Shown here piece by piece: positions 12,601 to 23,053 of a stretch of DNA of 64,000 nt (positions within the stretch are counted from its first letter, which is position 1; each line of letters starts with the position of its first letter). The stretch lies in the NCBI GenBank assembly GCA_026119855.1, contig JAOWBW010000027.1:2892623-2956622 (forward strand), read 5' to 3'. Both the position numbers and the translations under genes were made by a program. The DNA is from Campanula takesimana. Its lineage: Eukaryota; Streptophyta; Magnoliopsida; Asterales; Campanulaceae. The notes below the pieces were generated by a model. That model worked only from the letters and a program-made list of their open reading frames with translations, did not search any database and was not told the origin of the DNA.

Positions 12601-12970
12601 GGCGAGTAAGAAACAAACTTCTGTATCTGTCTCAACAACCGAAGCCGAATATATCGCTGCGGGAAGTTGTTGTTGTCAAATACTTTGGATGAAGCAGCAA
12701 TTGGTGGACTATGATATCATCGAAGAAAATTGTCCCATCTACTGCGACAATACATCAACAATTGCGGTTTCTGAAAATCTTGTCATGCACTCAAAGACCA
12801 AGCACATCGATATCAAATATCACTTCCTCAAAGACCACATGGAGAAGGGCAATATTCATTTGGAACACGTGGGAACCGACTATCAAATCGCCGACATTCT
12901 AACGAAAGCACTCGACGCGAAACGGTTCATGTTTTTGAGGGGTGAAATGGGTATGCTTGAACTCAACTAA
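9646..12970 (+). pseudogene. pol polyprotein of SIRE-B (protease-integrase-RT-RNase H), one frameshift
   Basis: The start is ATG 9646, 37 nt after the gag stop, in the +1 frame. In order there are: protease LDSGCSRHMTG (residues about 23-33); the integrase HHCC finger (HKRLSHLNFKYL…CAACQLGK); the integrase core with D in HIDLFGPV, D in VRSDNGTEF and E in QQNGVVERKN; RT with QMDVKSAFLNG and IYVDDIIFGST; and RNase H with SDADYAAC, STTEAEY and CDNTSTIA. Near 10880 SIRE-B lacks 2 bp present in SIRE-A (GCCA-CACTC versus GCCAAACATTC), so the first frame stops at 10893 and the rest reads in the frame open from 10745. All catalytic residues I could check are present. RT has Glu for Gly in PLYELKQAP. 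Confidence 0.88.
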
Positions 12971-13946
12971 ATTCAATATAGTTTTGTCAATACTAATGAT
13001 TTTATGTTTTGTTGAGTTATGAGTAATCTAGGTTCAAATGTTAAATCATTTCAAAGTTTCAAGGAAATTTCATGCGCCTAGCACCTCCTGCGCCTCACTA
13101 TCCTGCGCGCCTAGCATATCCTGCGCGCCTATCATCTCATGCGTGCCTGGCATCTTATGCGCTTCAAATGCTTATGCGCGCTCAAACATCTATGCGCGCC
13201 TATTACGTAATGCTATCTATATCATTCTGCGCGCCTTGATGAGTAATGCGCCCCTTCTTGCGCGCATTAACTATTGCGGCTCATTCAATGCTCAAACATT
13301 TAATTTCAATGATTGAACGCATTAATTTTTCACAAGTACCAGGTATGATTGTTCTTATTTATTATAGGAATCTATGTCTTTTGACATTCCTTTAATTGTT
13401 CAAACTTGTGCAATTAATTTTTTCCCTCGTTTTACGTTTTTCAAAATTTTATTTTCTGGGGATATATTTATTGCACCCCAAACTTACACCAAAATAAATG
13501 TTTTTTGGTGTTTGTGCAAAAATTAGTCAAAATTGCTCATACACTTAAAGGGAAAGTGGAGCAGTTTTTCAAAAACCAAAATGTCACATCAATCGTACTT
13601 TGTGTCATTCAGCATTTAATGCTCTTCAAATCCAAATATCCCTCATAAATGTGCCGTACTTTTTGTAATGATGAGCCGTCTTTCAAATCTCTCATTAATG
13701 CAAATCTTTTCAACTTCCCATCTTTTTAAATTTTTGACCCTATTTTTTTTTCCATATTAGTGCAAATTTTTAAACCTTACCTATATATTCATCATCACTT
13801 ATCTCCCTCCTTACCAACTTCTCTCTCTCTCACAGACTCTATCTCTCTTCTCTCTCCCCGACTCTCTATCTCTCTCCGCTCTCTCATCTTCTTCCTCACT
13901 TTCTCTCTTTATATATTTCTTATATTTCTTCTTTTAATTCTAATAT
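12971..13946 (+). other. SIRE-B spacer between pol and extra ORF, with possible internal promoter
   Basis: No ORF of note is present. Bases 13070-13270 carry a dense run of TGCGCC/TGCGCG words. Bases 13800-13930 are a CT-rich tract (TCTCTCTCTC-type) like a plant 5' leader, just upstream of ATG 13947. SIRE-A has an equivalent CT-rich leader at about 22880-23045 ahead of its own extra ORF. Confidence 0.5.
13781..13789 (+). promoter_or_regulatory. possible TATA box for the extra ORF of SIRE-B
   Basis: CTATATATT lies about 160 bp before the first ATG and just upstream of a CT-rich leader. No matching box is evident in SIRE-A, so this is weak. Confidence 0.3.
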
Positions 13947-16900
13947 ATGGGTCCTAAGAAAGCATCAACATCTACACAAGACGAAATGGTATGAATTCTC
14001 AACCCTTAAACTCTTTAAATTTCTGAATTTTTTTTTCCTTTTTCGTCATTTTATGGTTCTTCGTTTTCTTTTAAACCCGGATGCTCTTTTTCTTTGATTT
14101 ATCTTGTTTCGGTAATCCGTTTTCTATATCGTTTGTTGGGTCGTGTTCATTTTATGATTTCGAATCTTTTGTATCCAACATTTCTACGATCAATGCTTTC
14201 CTCATTGCGAATCTGAAATTTTTGATTTTCTAAACTTTTCAAATTTTCGGATATTCTTTTGTTCATTGTGCTTTCATTGTTGATTTGTTCATGTTTTTGT
14301 TTACATATTTAGATTCCTCGTTGTCATGCGGTCATTTTGATATATTATTTGTTTATTTTGGTGAAGTTTCATGATTTTCGTGTTCTTGATGTTCTTCGAG
14401 CATTCAAGAGTCGTTCTTCGTGTTCTTCGTCGTTCTTGCATGTTTTGGTCTCTAAAATTTTCTATCTTGTTTTCAAAAATTTGTACTTTTTGATTCTCAT
14501 TTCTTTCATTTGAATGTGTGTTATTTTGTTTTTGTGTGTTTTTGCTAAGTCAAAATTTTCACACGATATCCGCCTATATACATCATTATGCGCCTAATTT
14601 TATTTATGCGCCTGAATGCTTTCTGCGCCTCTACTTGTATATGCGCCTAAATCATTCTGCGCCTAAAACCTTATGCGCCTAACTTTGTACTTAGTCAAAT
14701 TTCGTTGTTTTAATTTTTCCTTAGTATTTACATAGAACCATAATATGAGCCTTGTAACCCTATGCACCTTTAAAATTTCATGCGCCTAATCCAATCATAC
14801 GCCTTGAATCTCTATGATTTTGTGCGCCTGATTCTATTATGCGCCTCTCAATTCTTTACGCGCCTATGTTACTTTGATCATCTTATGTTTCTATGCGCCT
14901 CTGTCACTTCTAAAATCAATCAATGTTTATTTTTTTCAGGACCTTGCAAATTTCAAACTAGAAGAAACTCTTGATCTGTTAGAGTTATCTGGTGAAGTTA
15001 TTGGAAGAGAGATCATAGAAACATTGCGCGTTGCTGGTCTGCTCCCTTTGTTCACTATGGATCAGACGTTTTATTCTCCGCTCCTCGTGGATGAGTTCTT
15101 TTCCACTGCTGTTCTAGTGGAAATTGATGTTAATGGACGCACTCACTACAAAATTGAGGCCCGTGTGCAAAATATTGACGTCCATATCTCCTCGTCTGTG
15201 ATTCGACACTTACTCAGTTTTCCGTCTACGTGTGACGATCGCATTATTGGGCATGTAGATACCCCGGGGAACCACGGCTTGGCTAGAGCGGTGAATTATC
15301 CTAGGATGTCTAACTTGTTTTTAGAGTCGCCACCTATGTTTTGAGGAACATAAGAAAAACCTATTGATTGTAGCCTAAGTTTGATTACGAAAACAGAGAT
15401 TCTTTGTTTTGAGGTTCGGGGGTTAGATTACGAGATGGGAAGTACCGAAACACCCATCTCGCCCAACTAAAGTTGGTCTTGCTTGATCAAAATCTACATG
15501 GATGAAAATGTTCTTCTTCTTCTTCTTTAAGTCATGAAAAGGGGGGATTTAAAATAGGATTTGGAATGTAGGAGATGACTCCTTAACCAACCTCAATGAG
15601 ATGAGGTGATCATTAGAGTCATGTCCCAAAATGATTTGGGTGATTGCACATTTGATTAAAGTAAAAAGAGAGAGAGGAGATGAAGTAGAAAAGAAAGGAA
15701 AAGATGGACTTTTACCTACAATTTGAAGAACTTCAAATGTTGCTTAATGAGATCCTTGGAGAACCTTTAGAAATTGATTTTTTGTCTAGTTTTCGATCGG
15801 GTTTTTCCGATGATTTTTCGATCCTTGAAAATGGAGGTAAAGGGAGGTTTTTATAGGTGAAAGAGGGGTGTTTTTGGTGCCAAAACTCAATCACCAAGAA
15901 ATCCTTCCCGGGCAAAATCTTGTAAATTGAGCAAGGGAGGGAATCCTGGCCAGAAATCTGTAACTGACGCCCAGAGGCGCGCGCTTCCTGCTTTGGGGGC
16001 GGGAGGCGCGCGCGCCTGGCTCCTCCTGTCGGAGGCGCGCGACTCAGAGAAGGCAATTTTGACAGAATGGACTAGAAAGTCAGCCCTGTCATTCAGTTTA
16101 GTCCCTGGACTTAACGAAGTCAGTCAGGAACTTAACGGAAGTGACAGAAACTAACGAGAAACACTTAAAATGGGGAGAAACACAAAATCAAATGTGCAAT
16201 CGGGGTGAGCGGTCCAAGGCGGGGTGTCTACAGGGCGTCCAATGACTTATTCTATTGACGATCAGAACAAAATGGCTGCTTCACTTCTGAACATTCCCAC
16301 ACTTCAAAATAATATCAAAACCACTGAAATTCGAGATGTTGGAGAACTCTTGACTCATATAGCGCACTTAGTGGGAACTTCGATTGTATTCAAAACCGGG
16401 AACGTGAACCGATTCACGGTGGAACAATGGGAATACACCGCTGCCATCATGGCCAAGGAGAAGCTTCACTGGCCTCACATTTTGTTCAAAACGTTGCATG
16501 AGCAGATTGACAAGTATGTGAAGAACAAGAATGATGGAAAGACCAGGTTCCGCTCTCACTGCCTTCTTCTCACAAAACTTTTTCTAACTTATCCTGAGTT
16601 AGTTAAATTTTTGAATGAGAATCCTGAGTATAAAATTAATGATGTTCCAACTTTTGGAAAAGCGAACTTGGACCTCAAAAAGCGCAGAAAGAAGCCTGCA
16701 AAGCGCGCCAAGGGAATACAAATCAAAACCATTGAAGGCTTCGTCGATGAAGACACCGAATCAGATGATGTGCCAGTTCTTAAAGGCGCACCATTAAAGA
16801 AAAGCGCAGTAACGGCAAGCGCAAGTCACCGCGCTGATCCCTTGCCAGGAGCAGAGAAAAGCAAAGGAAAACGGGTGGTTGATGACCCTCCTCGTGCGCC

Positions 16901-18012
16901 TATCAAACGCACCAGATTTGAATCTGATGAAGAACGTGATCTAAGGCAAGCGCAGGAAGCCAGCAGACTTGAGGCTCAAAGGAAAAGAGATGAAGATTTT
17001 CAAGCCAAGCAAGCTGCTGAGTCAGAGAAGCTAGAGCGCAAGAAAGGCGCTGGTTCAAGCGCTGATGTTGAGAAAGGCCCTTCTATTCCTGCGCCTAACC
17101 AGCGCGCGCCTACTCAACGCGCCCCCGCTCCCCGTGCGCCTCCTGTCAAAATTCAACAGACCAAAGTGTTAAGGGAACAACTCCATTATGATCTTTTTGG
17201 CGATGATATTTCCGACATTGATGAACCATTTCAGGGGGAGCAAGAGACCATTCCTCAGCGCACTCCTTCTCCAGTTGCGCCTCCACCTCATTCTGGACCA
17301 GATCTGATCACAACAGAAACTGTTGATATTGAAACTGAAGATGACTATGCGTCTCCTACTCTTTCACCTCCTCATGCGCCTCCATCTCCTATTGCGCCTC
17401 TACAATCTGATGTGCCCCAGTCTACCCCTGCGCCTCCTCCATCTGCTCTCGATTTGAGTGAGGTACTTTCTATTCTTCAATTTTTGCAGCAGGGGCAAGC
17501 AAATTTAGAGCAAGGTCAAACACAAATCAAGTCTCAATTTGAGCTTCTCACCTCAATGCTTACTGATCAATCTGAAGAGATTGCTGCCATTAAGGGGGAG
17601 ATGAATTCACTCAAGGATAAACTTTCTGCTCCTACTCCTCCTCCGGCGCAGACTCAGGTACAACCTCATTCTGATCAGGCGCAAACCACATCTTCTGCGC
17701 CTACTTTCATACCTCAGTCTGCTGCGTCTCAATCCAACATGAACGTGTTAGTATCAAAGTTGGATGTTTTGAAAGAATTGGTCGTTACTCACTTCACTGC
17801 TGCTCACTCAAGCTCAGACAGACGCGCCGATCACATTTCTTCTGACATTATCACGGCTCAAAATGCCATTGAAGCTCATCTTCAAATCTTAGAAGAAAAT
17901 ATTTCTCAGCAGCAGCAAATCACTCAGCGCTCCATTGATGAGTATCAAAACATCAATGTGAATCACTTGAGTTACATCAGAGACGGTGTCACTGCCACTC
18001 ACTCCAGTGTCA
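13947..18012 (+). pseudogene. additional (env-like position) ORF of SIRE-B, two exons, split by a solo LTR
   Basis: The proposed exon 1 is 13947-13988 (MGPKKASTSTQDEM) with donor G|GTATGA. The intron is 13989-14939, ending TTTTTTTCAG. Exon 2 starts at 14940 in phase (DLANFKLEETLDLL…). The exon-2 frame is interrupted by the solo LTR 15254-16232 and resumes near 16238 (RPMTYSIDDQNKMAA…), open to about 18012. The N-terminal ~250 residues resemble the globular domain in the SIRE-A counterpart (shared LLPLFT(M/L)DQ and LVDEFF). A Pro/Ala-rich segment full of APxAP from GCGCCT words follows, then a C-terminal coiled coil. Its position after pol matches the env-like/aORF of SIRE elements. No signal peptide or clear membrane segment is seen, so an envelope role is not supported. 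The 3' end is deleted into the LTR. Confidence 0.65.
15254..16232 (-). mobile_element. solo gypsy LTR inside the SIRE-B extra ORF
   Basis: This single LTR (979 bp, TGTAGA…TCTACA) has no internal sequence. It is near-identical to the gypsy-D LTR over most of its length. Flanks are GGGCA (15249-15253) and GGGCG (16233-16237), a 5-bp TSD with one change. It interrupts the coding frame, so it postdates an intact extra ORF. It most likely arose by LTR-LTR recombination. Confidence 0.85.
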
Positions 18013-19442
18013 CAGTTTTAATGTAATAGGATTTATTAGATTTGATTGATCCATCACCTAAGTTTTATTTCATGGACTTTAGACCCACATGTAAGAAGTA
18101 TTTATACTTCATTTTTTAGGTTGTCCATTATTATAGAATAGGCTTAGAAATAGGGCAAGAAGATCAAGATTCAAGAAAAATCACTCAGTGAGTTTGAGCC
18201 GCGCATATGCGCCTCCTGCGCCACGCGCCATGCGCCTTTCTTTATTCGCGCCATACGCCTTTCAGAGCGCGCGCACAAGGATTTCTTCCTAGCTATGTTA
18301 CGCGCCTCTGCGCCATTGGTTTAAGCGCACACTTACTGCGCGCCTCTTGGCTCAACGCGCCTCTTGGCTCAACGCGCCTCAAAGTGTTTATTCAACACTC
18401 AGTGATTTATTGAAGATTCAAAGACTTGAAGAGAATTCAAATTACGCCAATGATCCAACGGTGGTTAAAAGATGCATATGCACCTAATCTGTTGACACGT
18501 GTCCACAACGGTCACATTTACGTTGAGTGTCAAAATGGCCATAATATATGCATGCTCCAATCAACGAGCGACAGCACATCTTATCCACAAGGATCTCCAA
18601 CGGCTAGTTTTTTGAAGTTCACTATAAATACCCCATAACTTCAATATTTTGAAGTTGCTGAGTTTTGCTAAGAATTTCTCTCTCAAAGCATTTGTTGAAG
18701 ATTTGAAGATTGCCTTTGTTTTTCCATAATTCCTCAAGAACATCTTCATACCTTCATCCTTAGCCCAGATCTTCAAACTATAACACTTTAGTTTCATTGT
18801 GCTCTAAACCATAAAGATCTAAAGAGCCTTGATACTAAAATCACACACGCACCTCTTTAAGTTTGATCACTTAGATCCATCTTTTAGAGATACACCGGTT
18901 ATTGTTTTGGATTTGTTCATTCATAGAATATTAGATCTTGAGTTAGTGTAGAAGCTCAAAAGTTGTAATTTGTAACACTCACTCATTATATAAGATCTCC
19001 ATTAGAAATCCAAGACTAACCATCTTGGTAGAGGACGTAGATCTTTCATTGATCGAACCTCTCCAAATAGCTTGTGTTATTATCTTGCCATTTACTTTCA
19101 AGTTATTATCTCCACTCACTATTTGCTTGTTTACTCATTGTAGATTGATTGATCTGAATTGTGTTGTGTTTTTAACTCATTTGCCTTAGTTTCTTATTTC
19201 ACCCACTTTGAGCCAAAATACTTAGAGTGTGTGTGCGCCCCCTTTATCATACTTTGCGCCTATTTACATTACAAAATTCCGCTGTGCATTTCACTCACTC
19301 ACTTAGGCGCATATCATAACGCTTACTTGATAAAGTGGGCATTTGCAATTGAATTTATCAAGGGTACGAAAATAATTTTAAAACAACTATTCACCCCCCC
19401 TCTAGCTATTTTTCATACCCTTGTTGCCCTTTGGGACCAACA
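18013..19442 (+). repeat. 3' LTR of SIRE-B, first 22 bp missing
   Basis: It matches the 5' LTR from LTR position 23 (CAGTTTTAATGTAATAGG) to the end, CCAACA. Differences from the 5' LTR are few, several of them CG to TG/CA changes. The start is fused to the truncated extra ORF. Confidence 0.9.
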
Positions 19443-19447
19443 GCATG

Positions 19448-22157
19448 ACAGCTTGGTAAACAACCTAAGCAGTCTTTCTCCAGCAAGATTGCCTCCTCAA
19501 CTTCCAAATGTTTACAACTATTTCACATGGATTTGTTTGGACCTGTCACCACCTCAAGCATTGGAGGAAACAAGTATACCTTTGTCGTGGTGGATGACTA
19601 CTCAAGATACACATGGGTTGAAATGATGATATCCAAGGATGACTGCTATGATATCTTGACTGCTCTATTTCGAAGACTCCAAACTCAGAAGGAAGACGAC
19701 ATCGTAAGCGTTAGATCAGACAACGGTACTGAATTCAAGAATAACGGTGTTGCTCAATACTGCGATGACCATGGAATTGATCACAATTTCTCTGCTGCTG
19801 GAATTCCTCAACAAAATAGCGTTGTGGAAAGGAAGAATCCCACGTTGATTGAGGCTGGAAAAACAATGATAGCAGAAGCAAAGCTTCCAAAGTATTTTTG
19901 GGGAGAAGCGGTTAACACTGCTTGCTTTACTCAAAATAGATCCCTCATCAACCAAGCCTACAACAAAACTCCATATGAGCTATGGAGAGGAAGAGCGCCC
20001 AACATCGCTTTCTTCAAGATTTTTGGTTGCAAATGCTATATCCTCTACAACGGCAAAGACCATAGAGGTAAATTTGACGCCAAAGCAGATAAAGGTATCT
20101 TTGTTGGGAATGCCAAACATTCTAAAGCTTTTCGTGTTTTTAATAGAACTACTCTTGTTATTGTAGAATTTGTACATGTTACTTTTGATGAGCATTCTCT
20201 CCTTGAGCCACATTTGGCTCCAAATGATTCTGATAATTCTGCTGAGAATGATGAGACAGGAACGCAGCCTCAAACTGCACCTGCGCAGAATGATAACCAA
20301 GTTAATCAAAATCAGAATCAAGCAAGTCCATCTCATGCGCATACACCAGATGCTGCGCCAGAAGTCACAACTCTTGATGCGCAAACACTTCCTCCTGCGC
20401 ATGATGTTTCTCCACTTCAGCAAATCACCTTTGATGATCTTGATGCTGGAGCTAATGAAGTACCCATTGAAGATGTTCGTATTCCTACAACTCAACCTAA
20501 CTTGCCTCCCGAGGTTCGTGGAGTTAGAGATCATCCAACAACAAACATCATTGGTGATCTCAATGTAGGGGTTCATACTAGGAGAACATCAAACTTTGAT
20601 GACGAGTTTCACTCTTTTATCTCTCAAGTCGAACCAAAGAAGATTGATGAAGCTCTCCAAGATTCAAGTTGGGTTACTGCTATGCAAGAAGAGCTTAACC
20701 AATTTGAGCTCTGTAAGGTTTGGACCTTGGTACCCAGACCTCATAATCAAGGAGTTATTGGTACAAAATGGGTATTCAGAAACAAGATGGATAAGAATGG
20801 AAGCATCACCAGAAACAAAGCAAGGTTGGTTGCGCAAGGCTATAGGCAAGAAGAAGGAATCAAATACGATGAAACGTTTGCGCCTGTGGCAAGAGTTGAA
20901 GCTATAAGAATTTTCTTAACTTATGTGTCTCACAAGAAATTCAAGCTTTATCAAATGGATATGAAGAGCGCATTTCTCAACGGAGAACTCCAAGAGACGG
21001 TCTACGTATCTCAACCACTTGGATTTGAAGATAGCAGATTTCCAAATCACGTCTTCAAACTGCAGAAAGCTTTGTATGGACTTAAGCAAGATCCAAGAGC
21101 ATGGTATGATACTCTATTAAAATTCCTGCTAGAGAAAGGCTTCAAGCGCGGTAAAATCGATACAACTCTTTTTATTGCTAAGTATAATGACCATTATTTA
21201 CTTGTTCAAATTTATATCGATGATATTATATTTGGTTCTACTAATGAGTTACTTTGTAAGCGCTTTGAAAAGCTCATGAAAAGCAAGTTTGAGATGAGCA
21301 TGATGGGAGAACTCACTTTCTTCCTCTGGCTTCAAATCAAACAATTGAATGATGGCATCTTCATAAATCAAGCCAAGTACACAAGGGACTTAATCAAAAA
21401 ATTTGGACTTGAGAATGCTAAAGATTACGACACTCCAATGGCTACGGGAAATAAGCTTGACAAAGACTTAAAAGGTAAGAAAGTTGATCAAACTTTATAT
21501 CGAGGTATGATTGGCTCTCTCCTTTATCTTACTACAAGTAGGCCAGATATTATGTTTAGTGTTTGTGTCTGTGCGCGCTATCAAGCGGACCCTAGAGAAG
21601 CACACTTAACTGCTGTTAAACGCATTATTCATTATCTTTCTGGAACTATTAACCTTGGACTTTGGTACAACAAAGATTCGAATTTCGATTTGCTACATTA
21701 TTCAAATGCAGATTACGCAGCATGCACAATTGACAGGAAGAACACAAGTGGAACTTGTCATTTCCTTGGAAATCGACTTGTTGCGTGGGCAAGCAAGAAG
21801 CAAGTTGCTGTGTCCATCTCCACTACAGAAGCTGAATACATTGCTGCTAGAAGCTGCTGCTGCCAAATCCTATGGATGAAGCAACAACTAGTGGACTATG
21901 GAATTCATGAAGGAAATTACCCGATTTTCTGCGATAATATGTCCACCATAGCAATCTCCAACAATCCTGTCATGCATTCAAAGACAAAGAACATCGACAT
22001 CAAATATCATTTTCTCAAAGACCATGTGGAAAAAGGAAATATTCATTTAGAGCACGTGGGCACAGACAATCAAATTGCTGATATCCTTACAAAGGCTCTT
22101 GACGCAAAGAGATTTGTCTTCTTGAGAGGAGAAATGGGTATGCTTGAACTCAGCTAA
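19448..22157 (+). CDS. pol of SIRE-A, 3' part (integrase core, RT, RNase H)
   Basis: About 900 codons are open from the right side of the SIRE-B insertion (readable from 19449). The long frame with an internal Met starts at 19527 (MDLFGPVTTS). Present are the integrase residues D (MDLFGPV), D (VRSDNGTEF) and E (QQNSVVERKN), the RT motif IYIDDIIFGST, and RNase H CDNMSTIA and STTEAEY. Changes relative to SIRE-B suggest decay: the first RNase H catalytic Asp is Asn (AAT at 21705-21707, SNADYAAC), and the RT FFLGLQ motif reads FFLWLQ. It is cut from its protease and zinc-finger half at 5688, so it cannot give a normal polyprotein. It ends TAA at 22155-22157. Confidence 0.85.
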
Positions 22158-23053
22158 CTTGTCCATATGATTTATTTTCTACTAAAAATCTTGTGTTTGC
22201 TTGATAAGTATTCAAAGGTTCAGTTTCATGCCCCTGCGCAGCCCCTGCGCAGTAAGTTGATACGTATGGAACAATTATGTTATGAGATTTGAAAAATCTC
22301 TGCGCTATTTTAAGCGCTACGCATAATATCATATGTGCACTTCGCGTAGACCGCAGGTAAGTGTTCTATTCATCAGATTTTGCACATAGGTCCTTGACTG
22401 AAAAGTCAACGCTTAGTCACAAGGGTACTTGTGTAATTAAATTTTCCTGCGCCTTTAATTTTTGAATTTTCTTGGGAAATTACCTTTTTACCCCTGCGCA
22501 TGTCCCATTATCATCAATGCAAACATCGATTGATGACAGCGCCCCTTCAGAATATCTGCTTCCCATTTAATGTGGGAAGTGATGCGACAGCCGTCAGCTC
22601 CTTTTGCTAACACACGCGCGCGCAAAGACCGCGCACGTGCGTCCCTCATTCGGCCACGTCACCATGCTAACGTGCGCCCGTCCTTTCACTGAATCATCAT
22701 TTATGAGGATGGTGACTCGACAGTGACCTGCTTAGACTTTCACACTCACGCGCGCGCTAGGCCTGCGCACGCGCGCATCCGGTTGGGCCACATCATCGTA
22801 GCACGTATCCCACTTTGGCGATTCACCAAACTGTCCTTGCGCTGACGTCATTTTTTTTCCTTCTTTGGTTAAAACCGTCTGAACCCTTCTCTTTCTCTCT
22901 CTACTGACCTCTATTCTTCACCAAACCTCCATTTTCTCTCTCTAAATTTTACCAACTTCCAACAATTTCCTCTTCTTCTCTCTTTGACTTTCTTCCATTC
23001 ATATTCAACCTCTCTTTCTCTCTCCCATTTTCATCTTACCCTAGTTCTTTAAA
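22158..23053 (+). other. SIRE-A spacer between pol and extra ORF
   Basis: No gene is seen. It is rich in TGCGCA and ACGCGCGC words (for example 22238-22250 and 22610-22770) and ends in a CT-rich leader (22880-23045) just before ATG 23054. The layout matches the SIRE-B spacer although most of the sequence has diverged. Confidence 0.5.

Larger units (their letters stand above)
5689..19442 (+). mobile_element. SIRE-B: inner Ty1-copia retrotransposon nested in SIRE-A pol
   Basis: The element is 13.75 kb long, including a solo gypsy LTR (15254-16232). It has a 5' LTR, primer site, gag, pol, a pyrimidine-rich spacer, a spliced-looking extra ORF and a 3' LTR. TSD-like flanks are ACATG (5684-5688) and GCATG (19443-19447). 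The two LTRs differ by few bases, so insertion was recent relative to SIRE-A. The 3' LTR lacks its first 22 bp and the polypurine tract is missing, because a deletion joins the extra ORF directly to the LTR at about 18012. It is related to SIRE-A but not a recent copy of it. Confidence 0.85.

Noticed and set aside
13947..18012. Calling the SIRE extra ORF an envelope protein
   Set aside because: No signal peptide, fusion peptide or membrane segment is visible; only the position after pol matches the env-like label used for this lineage.
16224..18026. 600-codon ORF that looks like a separate host gene
   Set aside because: It is the continuation of the SIRE-B extra ORF after the solo LTR; its first codons come from the LTR end and its last from the fused 3' LTR.
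19159..19626. 155-codon ORF spanning the right SIRE-B LTR edge
   Set aside because: It is out of frame with the pol frame of SIRE-A and made of LTR sequence plus a shadow frame.
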